64,000 nt of DNA from Halobacillus litoralis (GCF_020524085.2 NZ_CP129016.1:552001-616000); one strand, 5' to 3'. Positions 17,530 through 25,714 are shown, numbered from the stretch's first letter. Notes: a model not told the origin generated them from the sequence alone. Translations and numbers: made by a program.

Positions 17530-17597
17530 GTGACCAAGTCATACATTTATTTACATTTGTGGATTTTTAAGGTGTACCAGGTCATACATTTATTTCC
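17530..17597 (+). repeat. Direct repeat pair containing ACCAGGTCATACATTTATTT
   Basis: Two 25-26 bp units, at 17530-17554 and 17572-17597, share GTCATACATTTATTT and the preceding ACCA(A/G). They start immediately after the stop codon of the hydrolase gene. Related ACCAGGTCAT segments follow the stop codons of nrdB and pbuX. Confidence 0.6.
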
Positions 17598-17636
17598 AAA
17601 ACAAAAGCACCCACTCTCCGGGTGCTTTTGTTTTTT
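17598..17636. terminator. Bidirectional terminator, hydrolase / methyltransferase
   Basis: CAAAAGCACCC pairs with GGGTGCTTTTG around ACTCTCC, with an A-run upstream and a T-run downstream between convergent genes. Confidence 0.9.
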
Positions 17637-18315
17637 ATTGTTTTTCGAAGATGAAGATCCACATGAAGGTTAAGGCTTGTTTTAATTCTTCATCCAGCTC
17701 CGCGGTGTGATGGTCTTCCACCCCGCGTTTGTAGACTCCTTGACCTTCTACATAGGTCCATCCAGTTTCTTCTGCCATTTTTTGAAGCTCCCACGGCATC
17801 ATCGTATTACAAATAACTTCTTCTCCATATACCCTGCGATAACTATTGATACGTGGCATCGCTGTAGGTCCAAGTAGGCCGACACATAAACGGCCTCCTG
17901 GTTTCAAGATCCGCTTCATCTCTTCCAGACCCTTGTACGGGACTTCTGTCCATTCGAGTGAATTGATCGCCATCGCCGCATCAAAAGATTCGCCCTCAAA
18001 CGGCAGGTCTGTCAAATCCCCTTGAACAAATGAGATCCGCTCATCATTCACTCGCTCATTGGCGCGCATCACCATGTCCTCTGACAAATCGAGCCCCGTG
18101 ACGTCAAAACCTGCTTTGTAAAGCAGATACGAACCATAACCATCTCCGCACCCTAAATCAGCGACCTTCCCTTTCGATATATGCTTTGTCATAAAAGGAA
18201 TGATTGTGCACCTGCTTCCATCATCCCACATCTCTCTACTTTTTGAATTCCACATTTCAGCACGATCATTCCATTGCTTCTCCGCTTCTTTATGCCAATT
18301 AAACGTTTGTGCCAC
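17635..18315 (-). CDS. Class I SAM-dependent methyltransferase
   Basis: A 226-residue protein with the SAM-binding motif I VADLGCGDGYGSYLL near residue 55, then LDLSEDM, the acidic motif FVQGDLTDLPFEGESFDAAMAINSLEW and LKPGGRLCVGLLGP. It belongs to the Methyltransf_11 group. A ubiquinone/menaquinone-like or small-molecule substrate cannot be assigned. It is transcribed away from the ribonucleotide reductase region and shares a 510-bp upstream gap with it. Confidence 0.85.
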   Translation of the reverse strand: MAQTFNWHKEAEKQWNDRAEMWNSKSREMWDDGSRCTIIPFMTKHISKGKVADLGCGDGYGSYLLYKAGFDVTGLDLSEDMVMRANERVNDERISFVQGDLTDLPFEGESFDAAMAINSLEWTEVPYKGLEEMKRILKPGGRLCVGLLGPTAMPRINSYRRVYGEEVICNTMMPWELQKMAEETGWTYVEGQGVYKRGVEDHHTAELDEELKQALTFMWIFIFEKQ

Positions 18316-18411
18316 ACCCTCATCCCTTTCAAATAAATTTCCTATCCTCTATTATAGCGGATCATAGCAGGGATGATAGCTCTATTCTTGTCGAACCCGA
18401 TAAAAAAGAGT

Positions 18412-18440
18412 TGCATGATCTTCCCTACAGCGTTATGATA
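18412..18440 (+). promoter_or_regulatory. Predicted promoter for the nrd riboswitch transcript
   Basis: TTGCAT (18412-18417), a 17-bp spacer and TATGAT (18435-18440) lie about 60 bp upstream of the cobalamin riboswitch. Confidence 0.5.
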
Positions 18441-18499
18441 GAAACACAATATAAGCTAATTCAAATTAAAATAAACACTATATATAGTATCTACGAATA

Positions 18500-18645
18500 G
18501 AAGATGCCACAAGGCTTAATAGGGAATCCGGTTAAAATCCGGAGCTGCCCCCGCAACTGTCATCACTCGCGAAATGGACATTCCACTGTGCTTTGCACGG
18601 GAAGGACCAGAGTAAGATCGAGTGTCAGCCAGGAGACCTGTCTTC
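18500..18645 (+). promoter_or_regulatory. Cobalamin riboswitch controlling the nrd operon
   Basis: Conserved aptamer blocks appear in order: GATGCCAC, AGGGAATCCGGTTAAAATCCGG, GCTGCCCCCGCAACTGT (B12-box region), CCACTG, CACGGGAAGG and GTCAGCCAGGAGACCTG. The leader then has a strong terminator before the first gene. Binding of cobalamin should favour that terminator and switch off the downstream class I ribonucleotide reductase. This fits a cell that can use a B12-dependent reductase encoded elsewhere. Confidence 0.93.
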
Positions 18646-18733
18646 GTTCGTCGCAGTTTCAACTTCTTCGGGGATTGAGAAGATGAAGCGATGGAACGAA
18701 GACTCTCGTGTCTTCTCTTCGTTTCATGGTTTC

Positions 18734-18772
18734 ATCCGCTCAATTTTCATTGAGCGGATTTTTTTATTTTTC
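18734..18772 (+). terminator. Riboswitch-controlled terminator in the nrd leader
   Basis: ATCCGCTCAAT pairs with ATTGAGCGGAT around TTTC and is followed by TTTTTTT. It lies 90 bp after the aptamer and 55 bp before the first nrd gene, as expected for an expression platform acting by termination. Confidence 0.85.
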
Positions 18773-18826
18773 CGAACCCGTGACACTTAACGAACATACA
18801 CCTTCATTTTCAAGGAGTGAAAAAGA

Positions 18827-21040
18827 ATGGAAACCATAACGAGAAGCAAGTCCTGGCCAGAGAGAATTAAACATTGGGAAGCAGACTTCCCCCATTTGAA
18901 TGTCCAACGACTTATTGATAAGTCCCCCGACCTTAAGAATGACAAACATGCAGTCATATTAGAATGTTTGGCGGAAATCGATGAAACGAGCCCGGATTGG
19001 ACGTATGTAGCGAGTCGGATCCATTTGGAGGACATGTATGAAGAGTCCGCGCACAATCGATCCACACCTGGACCTTATGAGGACTTCTACGGACTGATCC
19101 AAACGTTGGTCGAAAAGAATATTTACAGCAAGAATCTCCTTACATACTACACCAAAAAGGAGATTGAAGAATTGGAGTCCTGCATCGCACCTGATCGCGA
19201 TCATCTCTTCACATATATTGGATTGAAGACTTTAAGCGACCGCTACCTTGCCAAAAGCAAAGCTAAAGAAGTTTATGAACTTCCACAAGAACGTTTCATG
19301 ATCATCGCTATGGTATTAATGGCGGAAGAAAAAGGATCGAAGCGCCTTCCTCTTATCAAAGAAGCGTATTGGGCACTGAGTCATTTGTACATGACTGTCG
19401 CTACCCCTACCCTCGCCAATGCTGGAAAAAGATATGGACAGCTTAGTTCCTGTTTCATCGACACCATCGATGATTCCCTACAGTCGATTTATGATACCAA
19501 TACCGACATCGCCAACCTGAGTAAGCACGGAGGAGGTATCGGGGTGTACCTAGGAAAAATCAGAAGCCGTGGAAGTGACATCCGTGGATTCAAAGGTGTC
19601 TCATCAGGAATTCTCCCATGGATGAAACAGCTCAACAACACGGCTGTCAGCGTGGATCAACTGGGGCAGCGTCAGGGAGCGGTCGCTGTATACTTAGATG
19701 TATGGCATAAAGATATCTTCCCTTTCCTGGACAGCCGGTTGAATAACGGGGATGAACGCCAGCGAACTCACGACCTTTTCACAGGAGTATCCATCCCCGA
19801 CCTCTTTATGGAGGCAGTGGAAAACCGTGAGGACTGGTATTTATTCGACCCTCACGAAATCCGCACCGTCATGGGCTACTCACTGGAAGACTACTTTGAT
19901 GAAAAGAAAGGGGCAGGATCCTTCCGGGAGAAATATGCCGCCTGCGTCGCCCATCCTGACCTTTCTAAGGAGAAAGTGCCTGCGATCGAAATTATGAAGC
20001 GCATCATGATTGGTCAGCTTGAAACAGGGACACCGTATATGTTTTACAGGGATGAAGTCAATCGCATGAATCCGAACAGCCACGCGGGTATGGTTTATTG
20101 CAGCAACCTTTGTACAGAAATCACCCAGAACCAAAAGCCGACCATCCAGGATGAACAATACGTGGAAGACGGTAAAATCATTTCCGTGAAGACACCAGGG
20201 GATTTCGTTGTTTGTAACTTGTCGAGCATCAATCTCGGTCGTGCCGTCACGAATGGCGTCCTGAAGCGCTTGATTTCAATTCAAGTTCGTATGCTGGATA
20301 ACGTCATCGACCGAAATACCATTCCCGTTTTACAAGCACAACTCACGAACCAATCTTACCGTGGGGTTGGGCTCGGTACCTTCGGGTGGGCCCACCTTCT
20401 GGCCAAAAAGAAGATCGACTGGGAATCAGAGGAAGCGCTAGACTATACGAAGGAAGTATATGAAGCCGTAGCCTATCATGCCATTGAAGCAAGTTCAGAT
20501 TTAGCTGCTGAAAAAGGAAGCTACCCTCTATTCGAAGGGTCAGACTGGCAGACGGGAGGATTTTTCATTAAACGAACGTTTGACCAAGAAGGCACGTGGA
20601 ACTGGAAAGTCTTGCAGCACAAGGTGTCCAAGAATGGAATGAGAAATGGATACTTGATGGCTGTGGCACCGAACTCAAGTACATCTCTTATCGCAGGTAG
20701 CACAGCCAGTATTGATCCGATATTTAAAAAGTTTTATTCCGAAGAGAAAAAAGATTACAAGATTCCTGTCACCGCACCTGAGTTAACTCATGAAACCTAT
20801 GGGTATTACCCATCCGCCTACGATGTCGACCAGCACGCATCTATCAGGCAGAACAGCATTCGGCAAAAATTCATCGATCAATCCGTCTCGTTTAACCTCT
20901 ATGTACGGAACAACATCCAGGCGAAAGAGCTCTTGGATTTGCACTTATCCGCATGGAAACACGGATTGAAAACGACCTACTATACACGATCAACATCCAG
21001 CCAAGGAGAATTTGATGATTGTGAAGTTTGTTCATCGTAA
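18827..21040 (+). CDS. nrdA: Class I ribonucleoside-diphosphate reductase, large (alpha) subunit
   Basis: A 737-residue catalytic subunit. It has the redox cysteine in YGQLSSCFIDT, the radical site N-x-C-x-E in SNLCTEI, the second redox cysteine in VVCNLSSINL, the C-terminal tyrosines in KTTYYTRS and the tail C-x-x-C in DDCEVCSS that receives electrons from thioredoxin or glutaredoxin. It makes dNDPs from NDPs with the oxygen-dependent beta subunit encoded 17 bp downstream. AAGGAGTG precedes the ATG. It is controlled by a cobalamin riboswitch although the enzyme needs no B12. Naming as nrdA or nrdE depends on subclass, which I cannot settle by eye. Confidence 0.93.
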   Translation: METITRSKSWPERIKHWEADFPHLNVQRLIDKSPDLKNDKHAVILECLAEIDETSPDWTYVASRIHLEDMYEESAHNRSTPGPYEDFYGLIQTLVEKNIYSKNLLTYYTKKEIEELESCIAPDRDHLFTYIGLKTLSDRYLAKSKAKEVYELPQERFMIIAMVLMAEEKGSKRLPLIKEAYWALSHLYMTVATPTLANAGKRYGQLSSCFIDTIDDSLQSIYDTNTDIANLSKHGGGIGVYLGKIRSRGSDIRGFKGVSSGILPWMKQLNNTAVSVDQLGQRQGAVAVYLDVWHKDIFPFLDSRLNNGDERQRTHDLFTGVSIPDLFMEAVENREDWYLFDPHEIRTVMGYSLEDYFDEKKGAGSFREKYAACVAHPDLSKEKVPAIEIMKRIMIGQLETGTPYMFYRDEVNRMNPNSHAGMVYCSNLCTEITQNQKPTIQDEQYVEDGKIISVKTPGDFVVCNLSSINLGRAVTNGVLKRLISIQVRMLDNVIDRNTIPVLQAQLTNQSYRGVGLGTFGWAHLLAKKKIDWESEEALDYTKEVYEAVAYHAIEASSDLAAEKGSYPLFEGSDWQTGGFFIKRTFDQEGTWNWKVLQHKVSKNGMRNGYLMAVAPNSSTSLIAGSTASIDPIFKKFYSEEKKDYKIPVTAPELTHETYGYYPSAYDVDQHASIRQNSIRQKFIDQSVSFNLYVRNNIQAKELLDLHLSAWKHGLKTTYYTRSTSSQGEFDDCEVCSS

Positions 21041-21057
21041 AAAGGAGGAACTTCAAC

Positions 21058-22098
21058 ATGACGTTATCGATACAAAAAAGAAAGCTCGTCGATTATGAAG
21101 CACCAAATGCCTCGACAGGCGTGATTAACGGTAAAAGTTCGAACATCTTAAATTGGGATAATACCCGCTACTCATGGGCCTATCCGATGTATAAGACAAT
21201 GCTCTCTAATTTTTGGATCCCTAATGAAATCAACATGAGCAACGACTTGAAACAGTGGCCCGATCTCTCAGAGCAGGAGCAGACCGCATTCAAGAAAATC
21301 ATCGGACTGCTCGCTTTCTTGGATTCCATCCAAACCGATTATTCAGGAAAAATCGCGGACTACCTGACCGATTCGAGTCTCTCTGCCTTAATGCAAGTGC
21401 TCGCTTTTCAGGAAGTTGTCCATAACCAATCCTACTCTTACGTTCTCTCCACGCTCGTCGATCAAGGAGAACAGGAGAAAATTTTTGAATACTGGAAACA
21501 TGATGAAGTACTCAAAGAACGCAACACTTTTATTACCGATGGATACCAGGCCTTCGGTAATGATCCTTCCGTGGACAGTTTTCTGAAGTCCATGGTTTAT
21601 GATGTCGTACTTGAGGGCCTCTTCTTTTATGCCGGCTTTGCCTTTTTCTATAATCTAGCCAGGAATCAGAAAATGGTCTCGACAAGTACGATGATCAACT
21701 ACATCAATCGAGATGAACAAATCCATGTCAGCTTGTTTGGACATATATTTAACGAAACCTTAAACGAAAACCCAGAGTTGGATCCTGACTACTACCGGAC
21801 GTTCGTGACCAATACGTTCAAAAAAGCGGCTGATTTAGAAATCAAATGGGCACGCCACCTGATTGGGGATCAATTCCCAGGTATTCCGATCCAAGACCTG
21901 GAAGACTATATCTGTTACATCGCCAACAAACGCTGCAGATTGCTGGGGGCAGAAAAGCCGTTCCCTTCCTATACAGAAAACCCATTGAAATGGATCCGTG
22001 CCTACCAGGAAGTCGATGAAGGAAAATCAGACTTCTTCGAACAAAAATCACGTCAGTACACCAAAGTATCCGAAACCAACGGCTTCGACGACCTATGA
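21058..22098 (+). CDS. nrdB: Class I ribonucleoside-diphosphate reductase, small (beta) subunit
   Basis: A 346-residue ferritin-like radical generator. Metal ligands are D89 in FLDSIQ, E119 and H122 in FQEVVHNQ, a glutamate in VLEGLFF, and E and H in NRDEQIHVSLF. Y126 in NQSYSYV corresponds to the E. coli tyrosyl radical Y122, so it looks like an active tyrosyl-radical type rather than class Ic. It starts at the ATG behind AAAAGGAGG. It is in an operon with the alpha subunit and ends before a strong terminator; no nrdI is seen next to it. Confidence 0.93.
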   Translation: MTLSIQKRKLVDYEAPNASTGVINGKSSNILNWDNTRYSWAYPMYKTMLSNFWIPNEINMSNDLKQWPDLSEQEQTAFKKIIGLLAFLDSIQTDYSGKIADYLTDSSLSALMQVLAFQEVVHNQSYSYVLSTLVDQGEQEKIFEYWKHDEVLKERNTFITDGYQAFGNDPSVDSFLKSMVYDVVLEGLFFYAGFAFFYNLARNQKMVSTSTMINYINRDEQIHVSLFGHIFNETLNENPELDPDYYRTFVTNTFKKAADLEIKWARHLIGDQFPGIPIQDLEDYICYIANKRCRLLGAEKPFPSYTENPLKWIRAYQEVDEGKSDFFEQKSRQYTKVSETNGFDDL

Positions 22099-22123
22099 TA
22101 CCACGATATACCAAATAACACCT

Positions 22124-22162
22124 GACCAGGTCATCCATATTCTGGATGACCTGGTCTTTTCT
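22124..22162 (+). terminator. Terminator of the nrd operon
   Basis: GACCAGGTCATCCA pairs perfectly with TGGATGACCTGGTC around TATTC and is followed by TTTTCT. Confidence 0.9.
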
Positions 22163-22185
22163 CATCACCAAAGAAAGCGCTTTTA

Positions 22186-22202
22186 TGTCACCTTTTCTGA
22201 CA
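22186..22202. promoter_or_regulatory. TnrA/GlnR box, upstream site
   Basis: TGTCA-N7-TGACA matches the consensus TGTNAN7TNACA exactly. It is centred about 60 bp before the predicted transcription start of glnK-amtB, where TnrA could activate under nitrogen limitation. Confidence 0.75.
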
Positions 22203-22219
22203 TAATATCAAAAAGTGTA

Positions 22220-22248
22220 TTGATTTTTCAGAATATTTATTTTATAGT
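22220..22248 (+). promoter_or_regulatory. Promoter of glnK-amtB
   Basis: TTGATT (22220-22225), a 17-bp spacer and TATAGT (22243-22248) lie between two TnrA/GlnR boxes. Confidence 0.65.
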
Positions 22249-22271
22249 TAGATTTAATTACTTACTCGTTG

Positions 22272-22288
22272 TGTAAGGAAACCTAACA
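22272..22288. promoter_or_regulatory. TnrA/GlnR box, downstream site
   Basis: TGTAA-N7-TAACA is a perfect TGTNAN7TNACA match lying about 17 bp after the predicted start point, just before the glnK ribosome binding site. That position suits repression by GlnR or TnrA. Confidence 0.75.
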
Positions 22289-22312
22289 CAACGATAAAGG
22301 AGGACTATAGTC

Positions 22313-22654
22313 ATGAAGAAAGTGGAGGCAATCATCCGTCCTGAAGCATTCCAGGATTTAAGGCAGAGCCTTGATGAACTAGGCGTGAAAGGACTGACGG
22401 TTTCTGAAGTTGCCGGATGCGGACAACAAAAAGGCTAGGAAGGAATCTTCAGGGGCAACCGGTTTGAAATTAAGCTCTATCCCAAGGTAAAGGTAGAAAT
22501 GGTCGTGGAGAACAGCGAATTAGGATCCGTGATTGATGTCATCATCAATACATGTGCCACAGATGAAGTCGGTGACGGGAAGATCTTCGTATCTACCATC
22601 GATGAAGTATTCCGCATTCGAACAGGAGAAACTGGCAAGCAAGCACTAATCTAA
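22313..22654 (+). pseudogene. glnK: Nitrogen regulatory protein PII, amber stop in the T-loop
   Basis: The frame encodes a 113-codon PII protein: MKKVEAIIRPEAFQDLRQSL at the start, FRGNRFEIKLYPKVKVEMVV in the middle and EVGDGKIFVSTIDEVFRIRTGE near the end. Codon 42, between CGQQKG and EGIFRG, is TAG (22436-22438). This position is normally Tyr, His or another residue in the T-loop that binds AmtB. The nucleotide-binding TGxxGDGKIF motif reads TDEVGDGKIF, a second deviation. The frame is otherwise open to a normal end. If the stop is real, only 41 residues would be made and AmtB would lose its regulator. A single-base error is the alternative. It sits 29 bp upstream of amtB. Confidence 0.85.
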
Positions 22655-22683
22655 TACATTATTTCGAAAGGAAGAATGAATAT

Positions 22684-24093
22684 ATGAGAAAAATCGTTCC
22701 TTTGTTCTTATTCGCACTCCTTGGATTCCCGGTTGTTGCAAGCGCTGAAACAGCGATATCTGCAGAAGCTGTTCTGCAGTCCGTCGACATGGTTTGGGTC
22801 ATGATTGCCGCTTTCTTAGTATTCTTCATGCACGCAGGCTTCGCCATGGTCGAATCTGGATTCACTCGTTCAAAGAATGCCTTGAACATCCTGATGAAGA
22901 ACTTCATGACGATGTCCATCGCTGCCGTCCTTTATTTTGTCGTTGGTTACGGTATTATGTTTGGTACTTCTGGCGGGGGCATCATTGGAATTGATGGGTT
23001 CCTTCTAAGCGGTCAAGAAGACCAAATCGGGTTCTTCGTGTTTCAAGCGGTGTTCGCTGCCACGTGTGCAACGATCATTTCCGGTGCTGTGGCAGAACGG
23101 ATGAAACTTGGCTCCTATCTTCTACTTACGGTGGTTATGACAGGCTTCATTTATCCTGTTGTAGGTCACTGGGTTTGGGGTGGAGGATGGCTATCCGAGC
23201 TCGGTTTTGTTGATTTTGCAGGCTCCACAGTCGTTCACTTAACAGGTGCACTAGGTGCTATCGTCACTGTGATGTTCTTAGGACCACGTCTTGGGAAATA
23301 CAGTGGCAAGAAAGTAAACGTTATTCCAGGTCATAACATCCCTTTAGGGGCTCTTGGTGTCTTCATCCTTTGGTTCGGCTGGTTCGGATTTAACGGCGGA
23401 AGTACACTGGCGGCCGATCCGTCTCTTGTTCCATCCGTTATCGCAACCACTCTGTTGTCTGCTTCAGCAGGAATCATTAGCTCCGCCTTCTATTCTTACG
23501 CAAAGTTCAAACGCATTGACGCTTCCCTTACGTTAAATGGGGCTCTCGCGGGCTTAGTAGGAATCACAGCAGGAACAGCCAACGTTTCCTTAATCGGGGC
23601 TCTTGCCATAGGTTTGATCGCTGGTATCATCTTAGTAGAATCCGTTCAGTTTCTTGATCGAGTTGTTCGCATTGATGACCCCGTCGGCGCTATCGCTGTT
23701 CACGGAATCTGCGGCATCTGGGGTACAATCGCTGTTGGACTTTTCGCTGTTGAAGGTGGTCTCTTCTACGGTGGTGGCGCAGGTCTTCTTGGCATTCAGG
23801 CCATCGGCGTCCTTTCTGTCATCGCTTGGACGGCGCTCACAACAGCAGTCGTTGTATTTATCGTTAAAAGTACGGTCGGCATCCGCGTTTCAAGACAAGA
23901 AGAAATATCCGGTCTCGACTTCTCCGAACACGGATCTCAGGCCTACGAAACAAGCCGTGGTATTTTCAACGAAAACATCAACCCAAGCACAGACGGCGAT
24001 TTCGGTGTCGGATTACTCCACAGACTCGACGGTTTGAATTCTGAGTCTCAACCAAAGACAAAAGCACCTACAGAGACAAAGACAGCACAATAA
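22684..24093 (+). CDS. amtB: Ammonium transporter
   Basis: A 469-residue Amt/Rh channel with an N-terminal signal-like segment and 11 membrane helices. Signature pieces are FFMHAGFAMVESGFTRSKN, VVGHWVWGGGWLSELGFVDFAGSTVVHLTGALGA, WFGWFGFNGGS and DPVGAIAVHGICGIWGTIAVG, which carry the twin pore histidines. It takes up ammonium under nitrogen limitation. It follows the PII gene in the usual glnK-amtB order, and the TnrA/GlnR boxes upstream support nitrogen control. The cytosolic C-terminal tail (about 60 residues) is hydrophilic, with repeated Thr-Lys. Confidence 0.95.
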   Translation: MRKIVPLFLFALLGFPVVASAETAISAEAVLQSVDMVWVMIAAFLVFFMHAGFAMVESGFTRSKNALNILMKNFMTMSIAAVLYFVVGYGIMFGTSGGGIIGIDGFLLSGQEDQIGFFVFQAVFAATCATIISGAVAERMKLGSYLLLTVVMTGFIYPVVGHWVWGGGWLSELGFVDFAGSTVVHLTGALGAIVTVMFLGPRLGKYSGKKVNVIPGHNIPLGALGVFILWFGWFGFNGGSTLAADPSLVPSVIATTLLSASAGIISSAFYSYAKFKRIDASLTLNGALAGLVGITAGTANVSLIGALAIGLIAGIILVESVQFLDRVVRIDDPVGAIAVHGICGIWGTIAVGLFAVEGGLFYGGGAGLLGIQAIGVLSVIAWTALTTAVVVFIVKSTVGIRVSRQEEISGLDFSEHGSQAYETSRGIFNENINPSTDGDFGVGLLHRLDGLNSESQPKTKAPTETKTAQ

Positions 24094-24148
24094 TATCTAC
24101 CGCGGATTCACCTTGGTTCCCCCTACTATTCCAAGGTCAATCATATAA

Positions 24149-24189
24149 AAAAACTCCGGCTCACCTTAGAGGTGAGCCGGAGTTTTTTA
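24149..24189 (+). terminator. Terminator of glnK-amtB
   Basis: ACTCCGGCTCACC pairs with GGTGAGCCGGAGT around TTAGA and is followed by TTTTTT. Confidence 0.93.
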
Positions 24190-24208
24190 GTTCCTTCTGT
24201 CTATTTTA

Positions 24209-24222
24209 CGAACACACGTTCT
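24209..24222. promoter_or_regulatory. LexA (SOS) box upstream of the holin-like toxin
   Basis: CGAACACACGTTCT fits the Bacillus LexA consensus CGAACRNRYGTTYC except at the last base. It overlaps a plausible -35 region (TTCTTA, 17-bp spacer, TATCCT at about 24242-24247) and lies 90 bp before the toxin ATG. Confidence 0.75.
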
Positions 24223-24311
24223 TATTTTTCGCAAAATATGGTATCCTTGTAGATAGATACCGTTCTCTATTTGAAGATAAAGACTGTGGTAGAAAGGGTG
24301 TGAGGCCATCG

Positions 24312-24407
24312 ATGAGCACATATGAATCCCTTATGATCATGTTAGCGTTCGGAACGTTCATCATTACGCTCCTTGCGCTCATCATAAAAATGAATAATAA
24401 AAAATAG
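24312..24407 (+). CDS. Putative holin-like type I toxin, 31 residues
   Basis: The peptide begins MSTYESLMIMLAFGTFIITL and ends with a Lys/Asn-rich cytosolic tail. It is a single membrane span and fits the putative holin-like toxin family (Hol_Tox), related in layout to TxpA and BsrG of Bacillus. Such peptides damage the membrane or cell envelope. An AAAGGGTGTGAGG segment precedes the ATG. Upstream is a LexA box. A 10-base stretch of the 5' leader, GATACCGTTC (24256-24265), is perfectly complementary to GAACGGTATC in the 3' UTR (24447-24456), allowing the mRNA ends to pair. A predicted antisense RNA converges on its 3' end. Confidence 0.82.
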   Translation: MSTYESLMIMLAFGTFIITLLALIIKMNNKK

Positions 24408-24486
24408 ACCTTCACATGTAGTGAAGGCCCAGTATCCATGATTTGCGAACGGTATCAGGGCGACAGTTGCAGCTGTCGCCGTTTCA
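24400..24486 (-). ncRNA. Predicted antisense RNA antitoxin to the holin-like toxin
   Basis: On the minus strand an extended -10 element TGCTATAAT (TATAAT at 24492-24497) predicts a start near 24486. About 85 nt later a hairpin CCTTCAC-N5-GTGAAGG followed by TCTATTTTTTATT forms a terminator around 24400-24425. The RNA would be complementary to the end of the toxin coding region and its whole 3' UTR, as in TxpA/RatA and BsrG/SR4. On the plus strand the GGCGACAG/CTGTCGCC hairpin (24460-24480) with a T-rich tail is the likely toxin mRNA terminator. Confidence 0.7.
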
Positions 24487-24604
24487 CTTTTATTATAGCA
24501 TAAATCCCCGATAACTGAAGAGGAAGCTCTGTTATTCTTCATAACGGTAACTGGCATATATCGACAGAATGATCCAGGTTCCACGTGAAACATTTTCCAT
24601 CCCA

Positions 24605-25558
24605 TTAATCACTCTCGGGTATGATTCGTTGGGGTTTATGTACACCCCGCCACGCAAAAACGATCAGCCACGAAAAGAGTAAAGCAGAAAAGAACCCATA
24701 CGGCGGAATGGTCGCAAGCATGCCCACACTACTCAAGCGGCCGATACTCAACCCTTTCCACAACGCACTACCTACGATACTGAATCCCATAAAGCTCGTC
24801 AAAATCAACGCTGTTTGTACCCATGGCTTAAACTCAACAGATAACCAAAACCACCACAGGCACATCCAGACAAGCAAAAATGAAAAGATGACGACAGAAA
24901 GTATGATGGCTTCCGTTCCATACAAGAGACTGAAGAAACCGATTACTGGACTGACGAGAACCGCGATCACTAAAAAACGGTAAGGAAGGTCGATTTGCTT
25001 TTTGTGCTTAACTGCCATCTCTTTTCGATACCGACCAAAGAAACCGGTAATCACTGCCAATAAAAAGACGACCCCATGAAAGAACAAAGCCAATACAATC
25101 CATTCCCGCATCGAGAGTGAACCGAAATTTTTTATAGGGAGGCGGGAGAAAAATAGGAAAAGACCAGCGATCGCTAAATAAAGAAAGCCGGCATCAATGC
25201 TCAACTCCTCCACCCTTGCCCCTTGACGCAGAAGAAAGCGCCAAACGCCTCCCACTGCCACAGATAATGTATAAATAAACCAAATCAATCCCCAAACCGC
25301 CGCTTCCCAACCTGCCTGCATGGATAAAGAAAGCACACCTGATACGGAAAAAGGGAGCAAACATAAGAGACACTGCCACAGCCAATGAGCCGCTCGGTTT
25401 TCACGAGAATCTTTGACTGCTTCTTCAAGTAAAAGTGGAACGAGGACAAACAAACTGAACCCTATCGAAAATTCCAGCCACTCAATAGAAAAGGAGAATT
25501 TCCATATCAGCCACAAGAAAAATCCCGCAACAGCAAGCCAACGTCCAGGTCTTTGCAT
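24605..25558 (-). CDS. yndJ: YndJ family membrane protein
   Basis: A protein of about 317 residues and nearly all hydrophobic, with some nine predicted membrane segments. It includes LEFSIGFSLFVLVPLLLEEA, GRYRKEMAVKHKKQIDLPYR and the late ATIPPYGFFSALLFSW. It resembles the N-terminal membrane part of Bacillus YndJ, a protein of unknown function. The start at 25558 (MQRPGRW) is chosen for its GGAGGGG site; an earlier in-frame codon at 25600 lacks one. It is monocistronic and faces away from the sigma factor gene. Confidence 0.7.
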   Translation of the reverse strand: MQRPGRWLAVAGFFLWLIWKFSFSIEWLEFSIGFSLFVLVPLLLEEAVKDSRENRAAHWLWQCLLCLLPFSVSGVLSLSMQAGWEAAVWGLIWFIYTLSVAVGGVWRFLLRQGARVEELSIDAGFLYLAIAGLFLFFSRLPIKNFGSLSMREWIVLALFFHGVVFLLAVITGFFGRYRKEMAVKHKKQIDLPYRFLVIAVLVSPVIGFFSLLYGTEAIILSVVIFSFLLVWMCLWWFWLSVEFKPWVQTALILTSFMGFSIVGSALWKGLSIGRLSSVGMLATIPPYGFFSALLFSWLIVFAWRGVHKPQRIIPESD

Positions 25559-25714
25559 TCCAAACCCCTCCGGTAATCGTAGAGAACCGCACACAACCAC
25601 GATCCTCCCTCTTTTTTTAAAAAAGGAAAACGGTGACGTCTATCGAATACATAGTTTAAGATCTAAGAAAACAAGCAAAGCAAAAACTTATTCTCGGGGA
25701 GTGTCGTCTAACAG

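Noticed and set aside
24353..24360. Second LexA-like GAACGTTC inside the toxin gene
   Set aside because: The half-sites lack the four-base spacer required by the Bacillus LexA consensus.
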